This document shows positions 1 to 5,189 of a DNA stretch of 5,189 nt, piece after piece. The translations under genes were made by a program, and so were the position numbers. Below the pieces are notes generated by a model that was not told the DNA's origin, did no database searches, and worked only from the letters and a program-made list of their open reading frames with translations. Every line of letters begins with the position of its first letter. Position 1 is the stretch's first letter. Source of the DNA: Bacteroidota bacterium (GTDB lineage Bacteria; Bacteroidota; Bacteroidia; Bacteroidales; UBA10428); the NCBI GenBank assembly GCA_024640925.1, contig JAHEEB010000392.1, positions 1 through 5,189 on the forward strand, written 5' to 3'.

Positions 1-732
1 CAATCCTATCAATTTTTTGAATTTCTTATTTCTATTTAAAATCTTTTGATTACCAACAAGATTTCTACATGCAATGCCTTTAGTTTGAGCATATAAATCT
101 ATATTATATAAAGCATATTGAGCACTTTCCAATGTTAACGGTACTTTTTTATTCCCAATAATCAAAATAATAGCAGCTGGTTTTGTTTTAAAACCACCAT
201 TTCTCTTTTGTACATTCTCCAATTTAGGTTTGGCTTTTAGATATTCAAATTCTCTATCGGGTGAAATAATTCTAATCAGTAATTGAATTATTCCTGGTTT
301 ATAAAGCCATTTATATATGTTTACAGAGAATTTATAAATCAAAGAATCAATTTGATTTATAATATGGTCATCATCAATTATTATTGTCCTGAGATTAAAA
401 TTATGTGTCGGAGCATATATCGCAAAACTTGCAATCTCTTCTAATATTGATTTTTCAATCTTTTGGCTCACATAGTCACGAGTTGTCCGTCTTTGCATTA
501 AAAGTTCTCTGAGATGCAGCGAATCGGGATACAAAGATTTATCAAATAATTCAGGTTGAACATTATTCCAGGTTATTGCTTGTTGTGGACAAATCGCAAT
601 ACATTGTGTGCAAGTACTGCAAAATTTATAATCAATACTCAAAATATCACCGTCCAATTGCAGGCAAGATTCGTGACAAATCTTAGTACATAATCCACAA
701 GCATTGCATTTATTTGTATCTATTTTTATCAT
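1..732 (-). CDS. Ferredoxin-domain nitroreductase family protein (3' end outside window)
   Basis: Reading from ATG at 732 gives 244 residues, open to the window edge, so the C-terminus is missing (family members with this layout usually run about 270-300 residues). Residues 1-55 form a two-cluster ferredoxin domain: Cys 9/12/15/19 and Cys 38/41/44/48, each in CxxCxxCxxxC spacing; only the second is followed by the usual Pro, the first by His20. Next comes a nitroreductase FMN-binding region: RRTTRDY at 81-87, and APTHNFNLR at 107-115. A later helix (about 199-228, ending CRNLVGN) matches the flavin-fold core. Known for the family: FMN-dependent reduction of nitro or quinone-like substrates, here probably with electrons passed through two 4Fe-4S clusters. 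The physiological substrate cannot be read from sequence. No signal peptide, so cytoplasmic. An in-frame stop lies about 13 codons upstream with no other ATG, which fixes the start; a GAAGG purine run sits about 13 bases before it. It lies 123 bases downstream of the propeller gene. Confidence 0.9.
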   Translation of the reverse strand, partial: MIKIDTNKCNACGLCTKICHESCLQLDGDILSIDYKFCSTCTQCIAICPQQAITWNNVQPELFDKSLYPDSLHLRELLMQRRTTRDYVSQKIEKSILEEIASFAIYAPTHNFNLRTIIIDDDHIINQIDSLIYKFSVNIYKWLYKPGIIQLLIRIISPDREFEYLKAKPKLENVQKRNGGFKTKPAAIILIIGNKKVPLTLESAQYALYNIDLYAQTKGIACRNLVGNQKILNRNKKFKKLIGL

Positions 733-788
733 AGAAGATGCTTTACCTTCTTTGTTTTTTAATTCAACCCTTTGATTTTAGCGTTACT

Positions 789-849
789 GCTCTTTTACCC
801 TGTTGATAAGTCCATAGCCGAAAGGCCGGGTTTTCGTTTAACCGGGAGC
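789..849. other. Compact structured intergenic element between two genes
   Basis: This short spacer is more GC-rich than its surroundings and folds well on paper. GCTC at 789-792 can pair with GAGC at 846-849 as a closing stem. Inside are a hairpin GCC-GAAA-GGC (817-826, a GNRA loop when read on the plus strand) and a second hairpin with arms 826-832 and 840-846 that has one G-G mismatch and a 7-base loop. It begins only a few bases after the stop codon of the propeller gene, so it could be its 3' end signal, but no T-run follows on the minus strand, which argues against a standard intrinsic terminator. It could also be a dispersed repeat or the edge of a lost mobile element. No known RNA family was recognised. 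Confidence 0.4.
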
Positions 850-855
850 TGTGTT

Positions 856-3111
856 TTATTTTTTTAATAATATTTTCTGTATTGCAATTGTTTCTTTTTC
901 ATCATAAATAACTAAATAATAGATTCCATCAGGTAAGAATGATATATTTAGTCGTTGATTAGAATTAATTAAAATTTCCGATCCAAGGAGATTGTATATT
1001 TTAAATATGCACCCCTCAGCATTTTCAATGTTTACAAAACCTTGCGAAGGATTAGGATAAATAACTATTTCTTTTTTCTTAACATCTATTTGTGAGGATT
1101 GACATTCAGTAAAATTTAAATTTGTTTTTATTATGCTGTCACAACCTGCTACGCTTTTTAAAGTGTCGTAATATATACCAGATATGGTTTGATTTTCGCT
1201 TCCGGTAAAATAACTTTCTCCAAAACATATTGTTGTATCAATCATAAAAGTTGACTGACAATATGAATCGTTTAAAACCAATATTCCTGATGATGTTGTT
1301 CCAAGCCAAATATTATTGAATCTATCTACTTCAATAGCAAAAATATAGTTATCTGTCAACTTTGAATTATACTTATTAAAAATCGTCCAGTTTACTCCAT
1401 CAAATTTAACAAATCCTTCTAAAAGCGAAGAAATCCATAAATTGTTATTTGTATCAACACCGATCGAATAAATAATATCACTTGGTAAAGGTGAATTAGA
1501 TGTATCAAATGAAGCCCAGTTTTGATCATCAAATATTGAAAATCCTTTATAACGGGTACCAATAATTTTTCTTCCTGTTTTATCTATGCTAATTGTGCAA
1601 ATAGAATTGTCTTTTAATCCTGAATTTGAAGTATTGAAAACTTTCCAATTACTACTGCCATCATATTTAACAAGCCCATTAATAGAACCAATCCAAATAT
1701 TATTAGTTAAATCTACAGCAAGTGATCGGATATCACTATTAGGCAAAACAGAATTTTCGGAGGTGTAATTAGTCCAATTATTACCATCATATTTAGAAAG
1801 TCCATCAGAAGTTCCGGCCCATATATTATTATTGGTATCAACTGCCAAAGCATTAACATATTCAGTTGAAAACGCACCTCCACCTACAGAATATGATAAA
1901 ATATTTATGCCATCAAATGATCTTAAACCATAATTTGTTCCTATCCAAATAGTACCATTTTTATCTTCAGTTATCGAACATATTTCATTCGCATTAAGTT
2001 TACCATATTTCGATTCAAAATCAACCATAATATTATTTTCAATATACACAAGTCCTTTATAGTTTGTGCCTATCCAAATCCTGTTGGTGTGGTCATTAAA
2101 AATAACACTTATATCATCACTTGGTAAAATAGTTTTTGAAGTAGGCAAAACTTCCCAATTTTGATCATTTAAAAAAGCTAAGCCATCGCTCGATCCCATC
2201 CACATATTCGAATCTATATCAAATGTGACGGAATTTATAGATTCATATCTGTTAACAGGATCAAATACATTAATTACCTTCCAATCGGTTTTATCAATGA
2301 TAACAAGTCCTCTACCTGTACCAACATATACGATACTATCAAAACCAATATTTATAGATAAAATATCATTACCTGGTAAATTTGAATTTGAACTGTTATA
2401 TATTTTCCAATTAACACCATCGAAGAAAATCAATCCATAATCTCTTGTTCCTATCCAGATATTATTATTTAAATCTATCGCAATATTCTTTAGATAATTT
2501 GTTGGAAGGTCGGAGTTTGAGACATTATAGGTTACCCACGTTTCATTTGCATATTTAACTAATCCTCCTCCCCATGTACAAATCCAATTTATTTCAGAAG
2601 TTGTATCGCAGGCAATTGCAATAGCATCATCATCTGGCAATCCGGAATTTTGAGTTGTAAAATTATTCCAATTCTTCCCATCGAATTTTATTAATCCCAT
2701 TCCTTCGGTTCCAAACCATTTGTTGTCATCCTTATCAATTCCTATGTTTTTAATATAGTTTGAAGTAATTCCAGAGTTGTCTTTGTTATAGTTTATCCAT
2801 TGATTTCCTGCAATTACAGATACTCCTCCCTCTTGTGTACTGACCCAAAGTCTTTTTTCCTTATCAGAGGCTAAATCCACAATGTAATTTTGTTTTAATT
2901 CAGAATTAATTTTATTAAATAATTGAAAAGAATCAGTGGTTTCATATTTAAGAAGACCTCCATTTGTACCAACCCATATTATACTATCAATTCTTTGGAT
3001 TGAACTAATTGATTTGTTTGCAGTATAATAATTCCACTTCAAATCTTGCGCGATTATTATATTGAGAATACTTAAAGAGTACAACAGAAAACAAAAAATC
3101 GATTTTTTCAT
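856..3111 (-). CDS. Secreted 14-repeat beta-propeller protein with type IX secretion sorting domain
   Basis: The 751-residue product starts with a signal peptide (basic MKK, hydrophobic 5-20, likely cleavage after Ala21 before Gln22). Residues about 40-615 hold 14 repeats with the core (I/L)WxGTxxGLxKY, of the two-component regulator propeller (Reg_prop) type; the core aromatic positions are spaced 42-44 residues apart, which suggests two seven-bladed propellers in tandem. Residues 618-670 form a segment with ICFGESY and GCDSII, common in Bacteroidota surface proteins. Residues about 674-751 are a Por secretion (type IX) sorting domain: YPNP at 685-688, IYNLLG at 705-710, and a C-terminal beta-rich end. 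There is no transmembrane helix after the signal peptide and no kinase or DNA-binding domain, so it is probably released or anchored on the cell surface rather than a sensor kinase; ligand unknown. ATG at 3111 is preferred to the in-frame GTG at 3117 because MKK begins a normal signal peptide. No strong promoter is visible; TAnnTTTG with one mismatch lies at 3144-3151. Confidence 0.9.
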   Translation of the reverse strand: MKKSIFCFLLYSLSILNIIIAQDLKWNYYTANKSISSIQRIDSIIWVGTNGGLLKYETTDSFQLFNKINSELKQNYIVDLASDKEKRLWVSTQEGGVSVIAGNQWINYNKDNSGITSNYIKNIGIDKDDNKWFGTEGMGLIKFDGKNWNNFTTQNSGLPDDDAIAIACDTTSEINWICTWGGGLVKYANETWVTYNVSNSDLPTNYLKNIAIDLNNNIWIGTRDYGLIFFDGVNWKIYNSSNSNLPGNDILSINIGFDSIVYVGTGRGLVIIDKTDWKVINVFDPVNRYESINSVTFDIDSNMWMGSSDGLAFLNDQNWEVLPTSKTILPSDDISVIFNDHTNRIWIGTNYKGLVYIENNIMVDFESKYGKLNANEICSITEDKNGTIWIGTNYGLRSFDGINILSYSVGGGAFSTEYVNALAVDTNNNIWAGTSDGLSKYDGNNWTNYTSENSVLPNSDIRSLAVDLTNNIWIGSINGLVKYDGSSNWKVFNTSNSGLKDNSICTISIDKTGRKIIGTRYKGFSIFDDQNWASFDTSNSPLPSDIIYSIGVDTNNNLWISSLLEGFVKFDGVNWTIFNKYNSKLTDNYIFAIEVDRFNNIWLGTTSSGILVLNDSYCQSTFMIDTTICFGESYFTGSENQTISGIYYDTLKSVAGCDSIIKTNLNFTECQSSQIDVKKKEIVIYPNPSQGFVNIENAEGCIFKIYNLLGSEILINSNQRLNISFLPDGIYYLVIYDEKETIAIQKILLKK
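1267..2994 (-). repeat. Fourteen tandem propeller-blade coding repeats (about 129 bases each)
   Basis: Within the propeller gene, the blade core recurs with aromatic or equivalent core residues at 46, 89, 132, 176, 219, 262, 304, 346, 389, 431, 473, 517, 559 and 602. Intervals are 42, 43 or 44 residues with no exception. Most units also carry NW-x3-(Y/F)-x3-NS-x-LP and a following D-x-NNN loop. Some copies have drifted: WICTWGGG (176), VYVGTGRG (262), KIIGTRYKG (517) and WISSLLEG (559). The drift means the copies are old, not a recent slippage expansion. Confidence 0.85.
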
Positions 3112-3338
3112 AATCACATTAATGTTTAGTTCGATTATTTCATCAAAGATTTAAAAAATTAAATATACATATTTTAAATTCTAGAATACAATTCTGACAA
3201 AAAGTAAAATTTTTTTTAAATAATTAGGCATTGCAAAAATGATACAACTTGTTGTTCATTTGGTATATTATGCTGTCGAATCCTTTATTTTTTTGAAGGG
3301 TTGGCAAAATTGATAAAACTATAATGTACCTAAAGCAC

Positions 3339-3429
3339 ATTCATTAATGGAAATTTTCTTCTATAAATATTTTCTGCCTAAAGGCACAGAAAGTATTCCA
3401 TTTGAAAGGTAAATGTTTCTTAAGTGAAT
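3339..3429. repeat. Imperfect 91-base fold-back (inverted repeat)
   Basis: The outer ends ATTCA (3339-3343) and TGAAT (3425-3429) are complementary, and the arms remain loosely complementary inward with several mismatches and gaps. The centre is a clear hairpin: TTTCT-GCC (3371-3378), loop TAAA, GGC (3383-3385), a two-base AC bulge, then AGAAA (3388-3392). It encodes nothing recognisable. It could be a small MITE-like element, a REP-type repeat or a structured RNA; the single copy here does not decide. Confidence 0.4.
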
Positions 3430-3470
3430 AGAAGCAGTTATAGATAATATTATCAATAATTTCTCGTTAC

Positions 3471-3514
3471 TATCTGTGTAATCCGGTTAATCTGTTATAA
3501 TCTTGGTTCAGACA
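3471..3514. repeat. Short ATC-containing repeat tract
   Basis: Three imperfect units of about 9-11 bases follow each other (GTGTAATCC, GGTTAATCT, GTTATAATCTT), ending in GGTTCAGAC. From memory, strings of the kind AATC-x-TTAATC-x-GGTTCAGAC recur between genes of many Bacteroidota, which suggests a dispersed repeat; this is recollection, not a search result. No function is implied. Confidence 0.35.
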
Positions 3515-3591
3515 ATTTTTTCCAGGTAGATGTCCATGTGTGGCATTCAAAATGCAATTGGCTACGAAAAGAATAAAATTGGGGGTGTGGA

Positions 3592-3629
3592 GTGGGCACG
3601 AGTTAGAAACTAACGTGGGTTTAGCCCAC
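3592..3629. repeat. REP-like overlapping hairpins
   Basis: Three pairings compete. Hairpin one: CAC (3597-3599) plus GTTAG (3602-3606) pair with CTAAC (3610-3614) plus GTG (3615-3617), with a GA bulge and an AAA loop. Hairpin two: GTGGGT (3615-3620) with GCCCAC (3624-3629), loop TTA. A third option pairs GTGGGC (3592-3597) perfectly with the same GCCCAC, enclosing hairpin one. A separate perfect hairpin GCATT-CAA-AATGC lies just before at 3543-3555. Dense GC-rich palindromes in AT-rich spacer are typical of REP elements mobilised by RAYT (IS200-like) transposases; no such transposase gene is in the window, so the class is inferred. Confidence 0.45.
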
Positions 3630-3678
3630 CAAGATTTAAAACACAATTGAGGGTGGCTATATAAAAGTCTAATCTTTT

Positions 3679-3716
3679 AAAAGAGGCGGTAAGTTAAATA
3701 ATCTACTTCCTCTTTT
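3679..3716. terminator. Two-way intrinsic-terminator-like hairpin
   Basis: AAAAGAGG (3679-3686) pairs perfectly with CCTCTTTT (3709-3716), and AAGT (3691-3694) with ACTT (3705-3708), giving 12 pairs with a 4-base bulge (CGGT, 3687-3690) and a 10-base loop. The arms end in A and T runs, so read on either strand the stem is followed by T's (TTTTT on plus, TTTT on minus). On the minus strand it is 84 bases beyond the stop of the 262-residue gene and could end its transcript. The stem is not GC-rich, so efficiency is uncertain. A weaker hairpin (3786-3801, AAAGC/GCTTT with T4) overlaps the stop codon of that gene. Confidence 0.45.
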
Positions 3717-3721
3717 TGGTT

Positions 3722-3754
3722 CTACTATGCCTTAAATACTATATTGTTATGGGC
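3722..3754 (-). repeat. Repeat core A, downstream of the 262-residue gene
   Basis: Read on the minus strand this begins GCCCATAACAA and, 14 bases after the TTGTTATG core, reaches CATAG (3725-3729). It resembles the element after the peptidase gene (4748-4778), which has GCACATAACAA and CATAG after 12 bases. Both lie in the same orientation downstream of a gene. The similarity is short (11-mer with one mismatch plus the CATAG box), so chance is not excluded. Confidence 0.35.
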
Positions 3755-3799
3755 TGGGCTTATTTTATTCAGTCCTTTAATTTCAAAAGCTATATGGCT

Positions 3800-4588
3800 T
3801 TATTCCAATAGCCATTTAAATATATCATGCATGAATTCCTGGCATTGATAGTCATTTATTTCTTTCCATCTTGTCATATACAATGAAACCATACCATCTC
3901 CCATCACAATAATTTTTCCTCCGTTTTTTAAGGTCTTGTATATTCCAAAAGGATAGTCTTCTTTTTGATTACTATAACAAAAAGGGGTTCCTCCCTGCAC
4001 AATCCTTCCACCTTCAAAGGGAATTTTTAAACCAACATTGGTAATGTTTCCTGCTTCGGTATATCCTCCGATTAAAGTATCAGGACTTTGATTCCCGAAT
4101 TGTAAACCAAACGGTTTAATTAAATCATTTACATTGGTTTGTTCTAAGGTTGACCAGTAGTCTTCGTCCATTACAAGGAACAAAGATCCACCTTTCTCAA
4201 GATATTGGGTAATAGAATTGATTTCGTTGAAAGTATATTGTGCTGATGGGATGTGGATGAATAATAATCCACAATTTGCTATAAGTTCAGGTTTAATTTC
4301 TTCTGAAATATAAGATAATTCAGCGTTGAGAGAAGAAGCCGTTTTTTTTAACTGATCAGTCATGAAAATTACTCTTTTAACCATATTTGAGTCAATTCCA
4401 GCCATTCTTTCCGGATCGTTCCAAAATTTCTGTTTATGAGCAACATCCATTACAATCCGGTATCGGGGTGTAGTAGGTTGAGCAAACGAATTATTTATAG
4501 CTACAGGAAATAGCAATGAGCTTAAAATGAAAAATTGCAGTTTTATTTTGTTTTTCCATTTTTTGTTAATAGTTAAATGTTTTTTCAT
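3800..4588 (-). CDS. Exported GATase1-like / DUF4350-like domain protein
   Basis: The 262-residue product has a basic N-region (1-16), a hydrophobic stretch (17-31) and a probable cleavage site SFA-Q after Ala36, so it is exported to the periplasm or beyond; the absence of Cys at the cleavage site argues against a lipoprotein. The mature part is one alpha/beta domain: strand RIVMDVAH (44-51), LLFIHIP (108-114), helix plus YLEKGGSLFLVMDE (129-142), GGRIVQGGTPF (193-203), GKIIVMGDGMVSL (224-236), and a final helix EFMHDIFKWLL (251-261). The order and the YLxxGGSL and GDG turns resemble the class I glutamine amidotransferase-like fold seen in DUF4350, GldG-like and IFT52 N-terminal domains. No catalytic nucleophile Cys in a G-x-C-x-G elbow is seen, so a binding role is more likely than amidotransferase activity. 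The ATG at 4588 is supported by the signal peptide; no clear Shine-Dalgarno sequence precedes it. It stands alone, 192 bases from the peptidase gene and 688 from the next. Confidence 0.75.
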   Translation of the reverse strand: MKKHLTINKKWKNKIKLQFFILSSLLFPVAINNSFAQPTTPRYRIVMDVAHKQKFWNDPERMAGIDSNMVKRVIFMTDQLKKTASSLNAELSYISEEIKPELIANCGLLFIHIPSAQYTFNEINSITQYLEKGGSLFLVMDEDYWSTLEQTNVNDLIKPFGLQFGNQSPDTLIGGYTEAGNITNVGLKIPFEGGRIVQGGTPFCYSNQKEDYPFGIYKTLKNGGKIIVMGDGMVSLYMTRWKEINDYQCQEFMHDIFKWLLE

Positions 4589-4699
4589 TTTCTTGAATTT
4601 TAAAAATCTAATTAATTCCTCTTAAAAACAACTTGTCAACTTATTCTATAAAATATTATTCCTGTTTTATATTCAATATTATCATCATTTACTGAAATC

Positions 4700-4778
4700 C
4701 CCGTTACTAACCTTTCCATCGGGCTGAACTTGCAAATTGAACTAAAACCGCTATGTTTTATGACCGCTTGTTATGTGC
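4700..4778 (-). repeat. Repeat / attC-like element B after the peptidase gene
   Basis: It begins two bases after the peptidase stop codon, read on the minus strand: GCACATAACAAGCGG, then CATAGCGG (4748-4755), a near-palindrome AATTTGCAAGTT (4727-4738), a CCCG/CGGG pair (4700-4703 with 4720-4723) and GTTAGTAAC (4703-4711). An AAC core near the stop codon, an internal palindrome and a GTTA core about 70 bases away are the layout of an integron attC site. However, ACATAAC does not fully fit RYYYAAC, GTTAGTA does not fit GTTRRRY, and the two cores are not fully complementary. A dispersed Bacteroidota repeat explains it equally well. Confidence 0.35.
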
Positions 4779-4780
4779 TT

Positions 4781-5189
4781 TTATTCATTATTATATTCAA
4801 ACTGATAATCAGGATTACTTGTCCAGTCAATTATTTCCTTTACTGGTTGTTCACTATCAAGCCAATAATCAGGCAAAAAACCTTTTTCTAATTTATTATC
4901 GGGGTGAATAGTCAATGTACCTGGCAATTCAAGTCGAATCAAAGAATTTTTAAGGCAATAATTCTTTTTATTCCCAATGGCAAAACTCGACGAACTATTT
5001 GAACCTACAATTATGTTATTAGGTATTGTTTTGGCTATTGCAATAGCATTATTCCCGGCAGAGGCGGTCTTGCTGCTCATAATGACAATTGCCTTACCAG
5101 TATATGTCCCTGGTTGTTTTTCTGGTCTTGTAGTTATTTCCCAATATTTTTTAGGATTTGTTTTCAGGTCTTGTTTCTCAAGTCTTATG
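4781..5189 (-). CDS. S41 family serine peptidase, C-terminal fragment (5' end outside window)
   Basis: The frame is open to the window edge, giving 135 residues; the ATG at 5080 is internal (Met37 of the fragment), because the conserved strand GKAIVIM (31-37) and the catalytic motif follow without break. SSKTASAGN (38-46) matches the S41 catalytic serine loop, Ser43 being the presumed nucleophile. IIVGSNSSSSF (59-69) sits where the family has its VGxxTxG oxyanion segment, followed by LKNSLIRLELPG and the terminal hallmark GFLPDYW near the C-terminus. Family role: cleavage of peptides or protein tails, usually in the periplasm or outside the cell. Many S41 members have Glu after SAG/SAA (SAxE); here it is Asn46, so the catalytic network may differ. 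PDZ and N-terminal parts, signal peptide and promoter lie outside the window. Stop TAA at 4783-4781 is followed at once by the repeat-like element. Confidence 0.75.
   Translation of the reverse strand, partial: IRLEKQDLKTNPKKYWEITTRPEKQPGTYTGKAIVIMSSKTASAGNNAIAIAKTIPNNIIVGSNSSSSFAIGNKKNYCLKNSLIRLELPGTLTIHPDNKLEKGFLPDYWLDSEQPVKEIIDWTSNPDYQFEYNNE

Larger units (their letters stand above)
3112..3799. other. 688-base gene-free stretch rich in inverted repeats
   Basis: No convincing reading frame occurs on either strand; stops are frequent in all frames I followed. The part next to the propeller gene (about 3112-3230) is very AT-rich and must contain its promoter; the best match to the Bacteroidota -7 box TAnnTTTG is at 3144-3151 on the minus strand (one mismatch), with no properly spaced -33 TTG, so this is weak. 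Two related 19-base stretches at 3232-3250 and 3302-3320 (CAAAA-TGATA type) form a loose direct repeat. The rest is occupied by the separately listed fold-back, short repeat, REP-like hairpins, terminator-like hairpin and repeat core. The density of such elements suggests a site that has accumulated small mobile or repetitive DNA. Confidence 0.6.

Noticed and set aside
1586..1768. 60-residue plus-strand open frame
   Set aside because: It lies wholly inside the propeller gene on the opposite strand and shows no domain; a shadow of the repeats.
2225..2440. 71-residue plus-strand open frame
   Set aside because: Also antisense to the propeller gene; its composition follows from the repeated blade codons.
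856..3111. Hybrid two-component sensor kinase
   Set aside because: Reg_prop repeats suggest it, but there is no Y_Y_Y, transmembrane, kinase, receiver or HTH region; the C-terminus is a type IX sorting domain.
3112..3117. GTG start two codons before the ATG of the propeller gene
   Set aside because: ATG followed by Lys-Lys at 3111 gives a standard signal peptide; the GTG adds only two residues without a better ribosome binding site.
3649..3675. Possible IS1182-type terminal sequence (GAGGGTGGCTAT...)
   Set aside because: Resemblance is from memory only; no matching opposite end, target duplication or transposase remnant was found.
3112..3799. tRNA gene, CRISPR array or decayed transposase in the gene-free stretch
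   Set aside because: GGTTCA at about 3505 recalls a T-loop but no acceptor or anticodon arms fit; there are no regular direct repeats with spacers and no transposase-like peptide on either strand.
5078..5080. ATG as the real start of a 99-residue protein
   Set aside because: The frame continues upstream without a stop and the S41 beta strand before the catalytic Ser spans this Met, so it is internal.

Overview
The window is AT-rich and looks like a chromosomal segment of a member of the Bacteroidota. The main evidence is a large secreted protein that ends in a type IX secretion (Por secretion) sorting domain with a YPNP motif, a system essentially restricted to this phylum. A Bacteroidota-style S41 peptidase tail and weak ribosome binding sites fit this. 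All four genes lie on the minus strand, so the transcription order runs from high to low coordinates. Species cannot be told from the sequence.

Layout in transcription order. (1) 5189-4781: C-terminal 135 residues of an S41 (tail-specific protease-like) serine peptidase, whose start lies outside the window. (2) 4780-4589: spacer with a dispersed-repeat or attC-like element right after the stop codon. (3) 4588-3800: a 262-residue exported protein with a signal peptide and a GATase1-like / DUF4350-like alpha/beta domain. (4) 3799-3112: a 688-base stretch without a gene but dense in secondary structure: a second copy of the repeat-like core, a two-way terminator-like hairpin, overlapping REP-like hairpins, a short ATC-containing repeat and a 91-base imperfect fold-back. 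(5) 3111-856: a 751-residue secreted protein with 14 regularly spaced propeller repeats, a GCDS-type segment and the type IX sorting tail. (6) 855-733: spacer with a compact structured element. (7) 732-1: a nitroreductase-family protein with an N-terminal two-cluster ferredoxin domain, cut by the window edge.

The genes are separated by 123 to 688 bases and share no evident pathway, so I see no operon or co-operating system. Three products are probably exported (peptidase tail by family, the GATase1-like protein and the propeller protein by signal peptide), while the ferredoxin-nitroreductase is cytoplasmic. The most unusual content is the structured, apparently repetitive intergenic DNA and the 14-repeat propeller protein without any signalling domain. 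I did not find convincing evidence of a wholly new multi-gene system.
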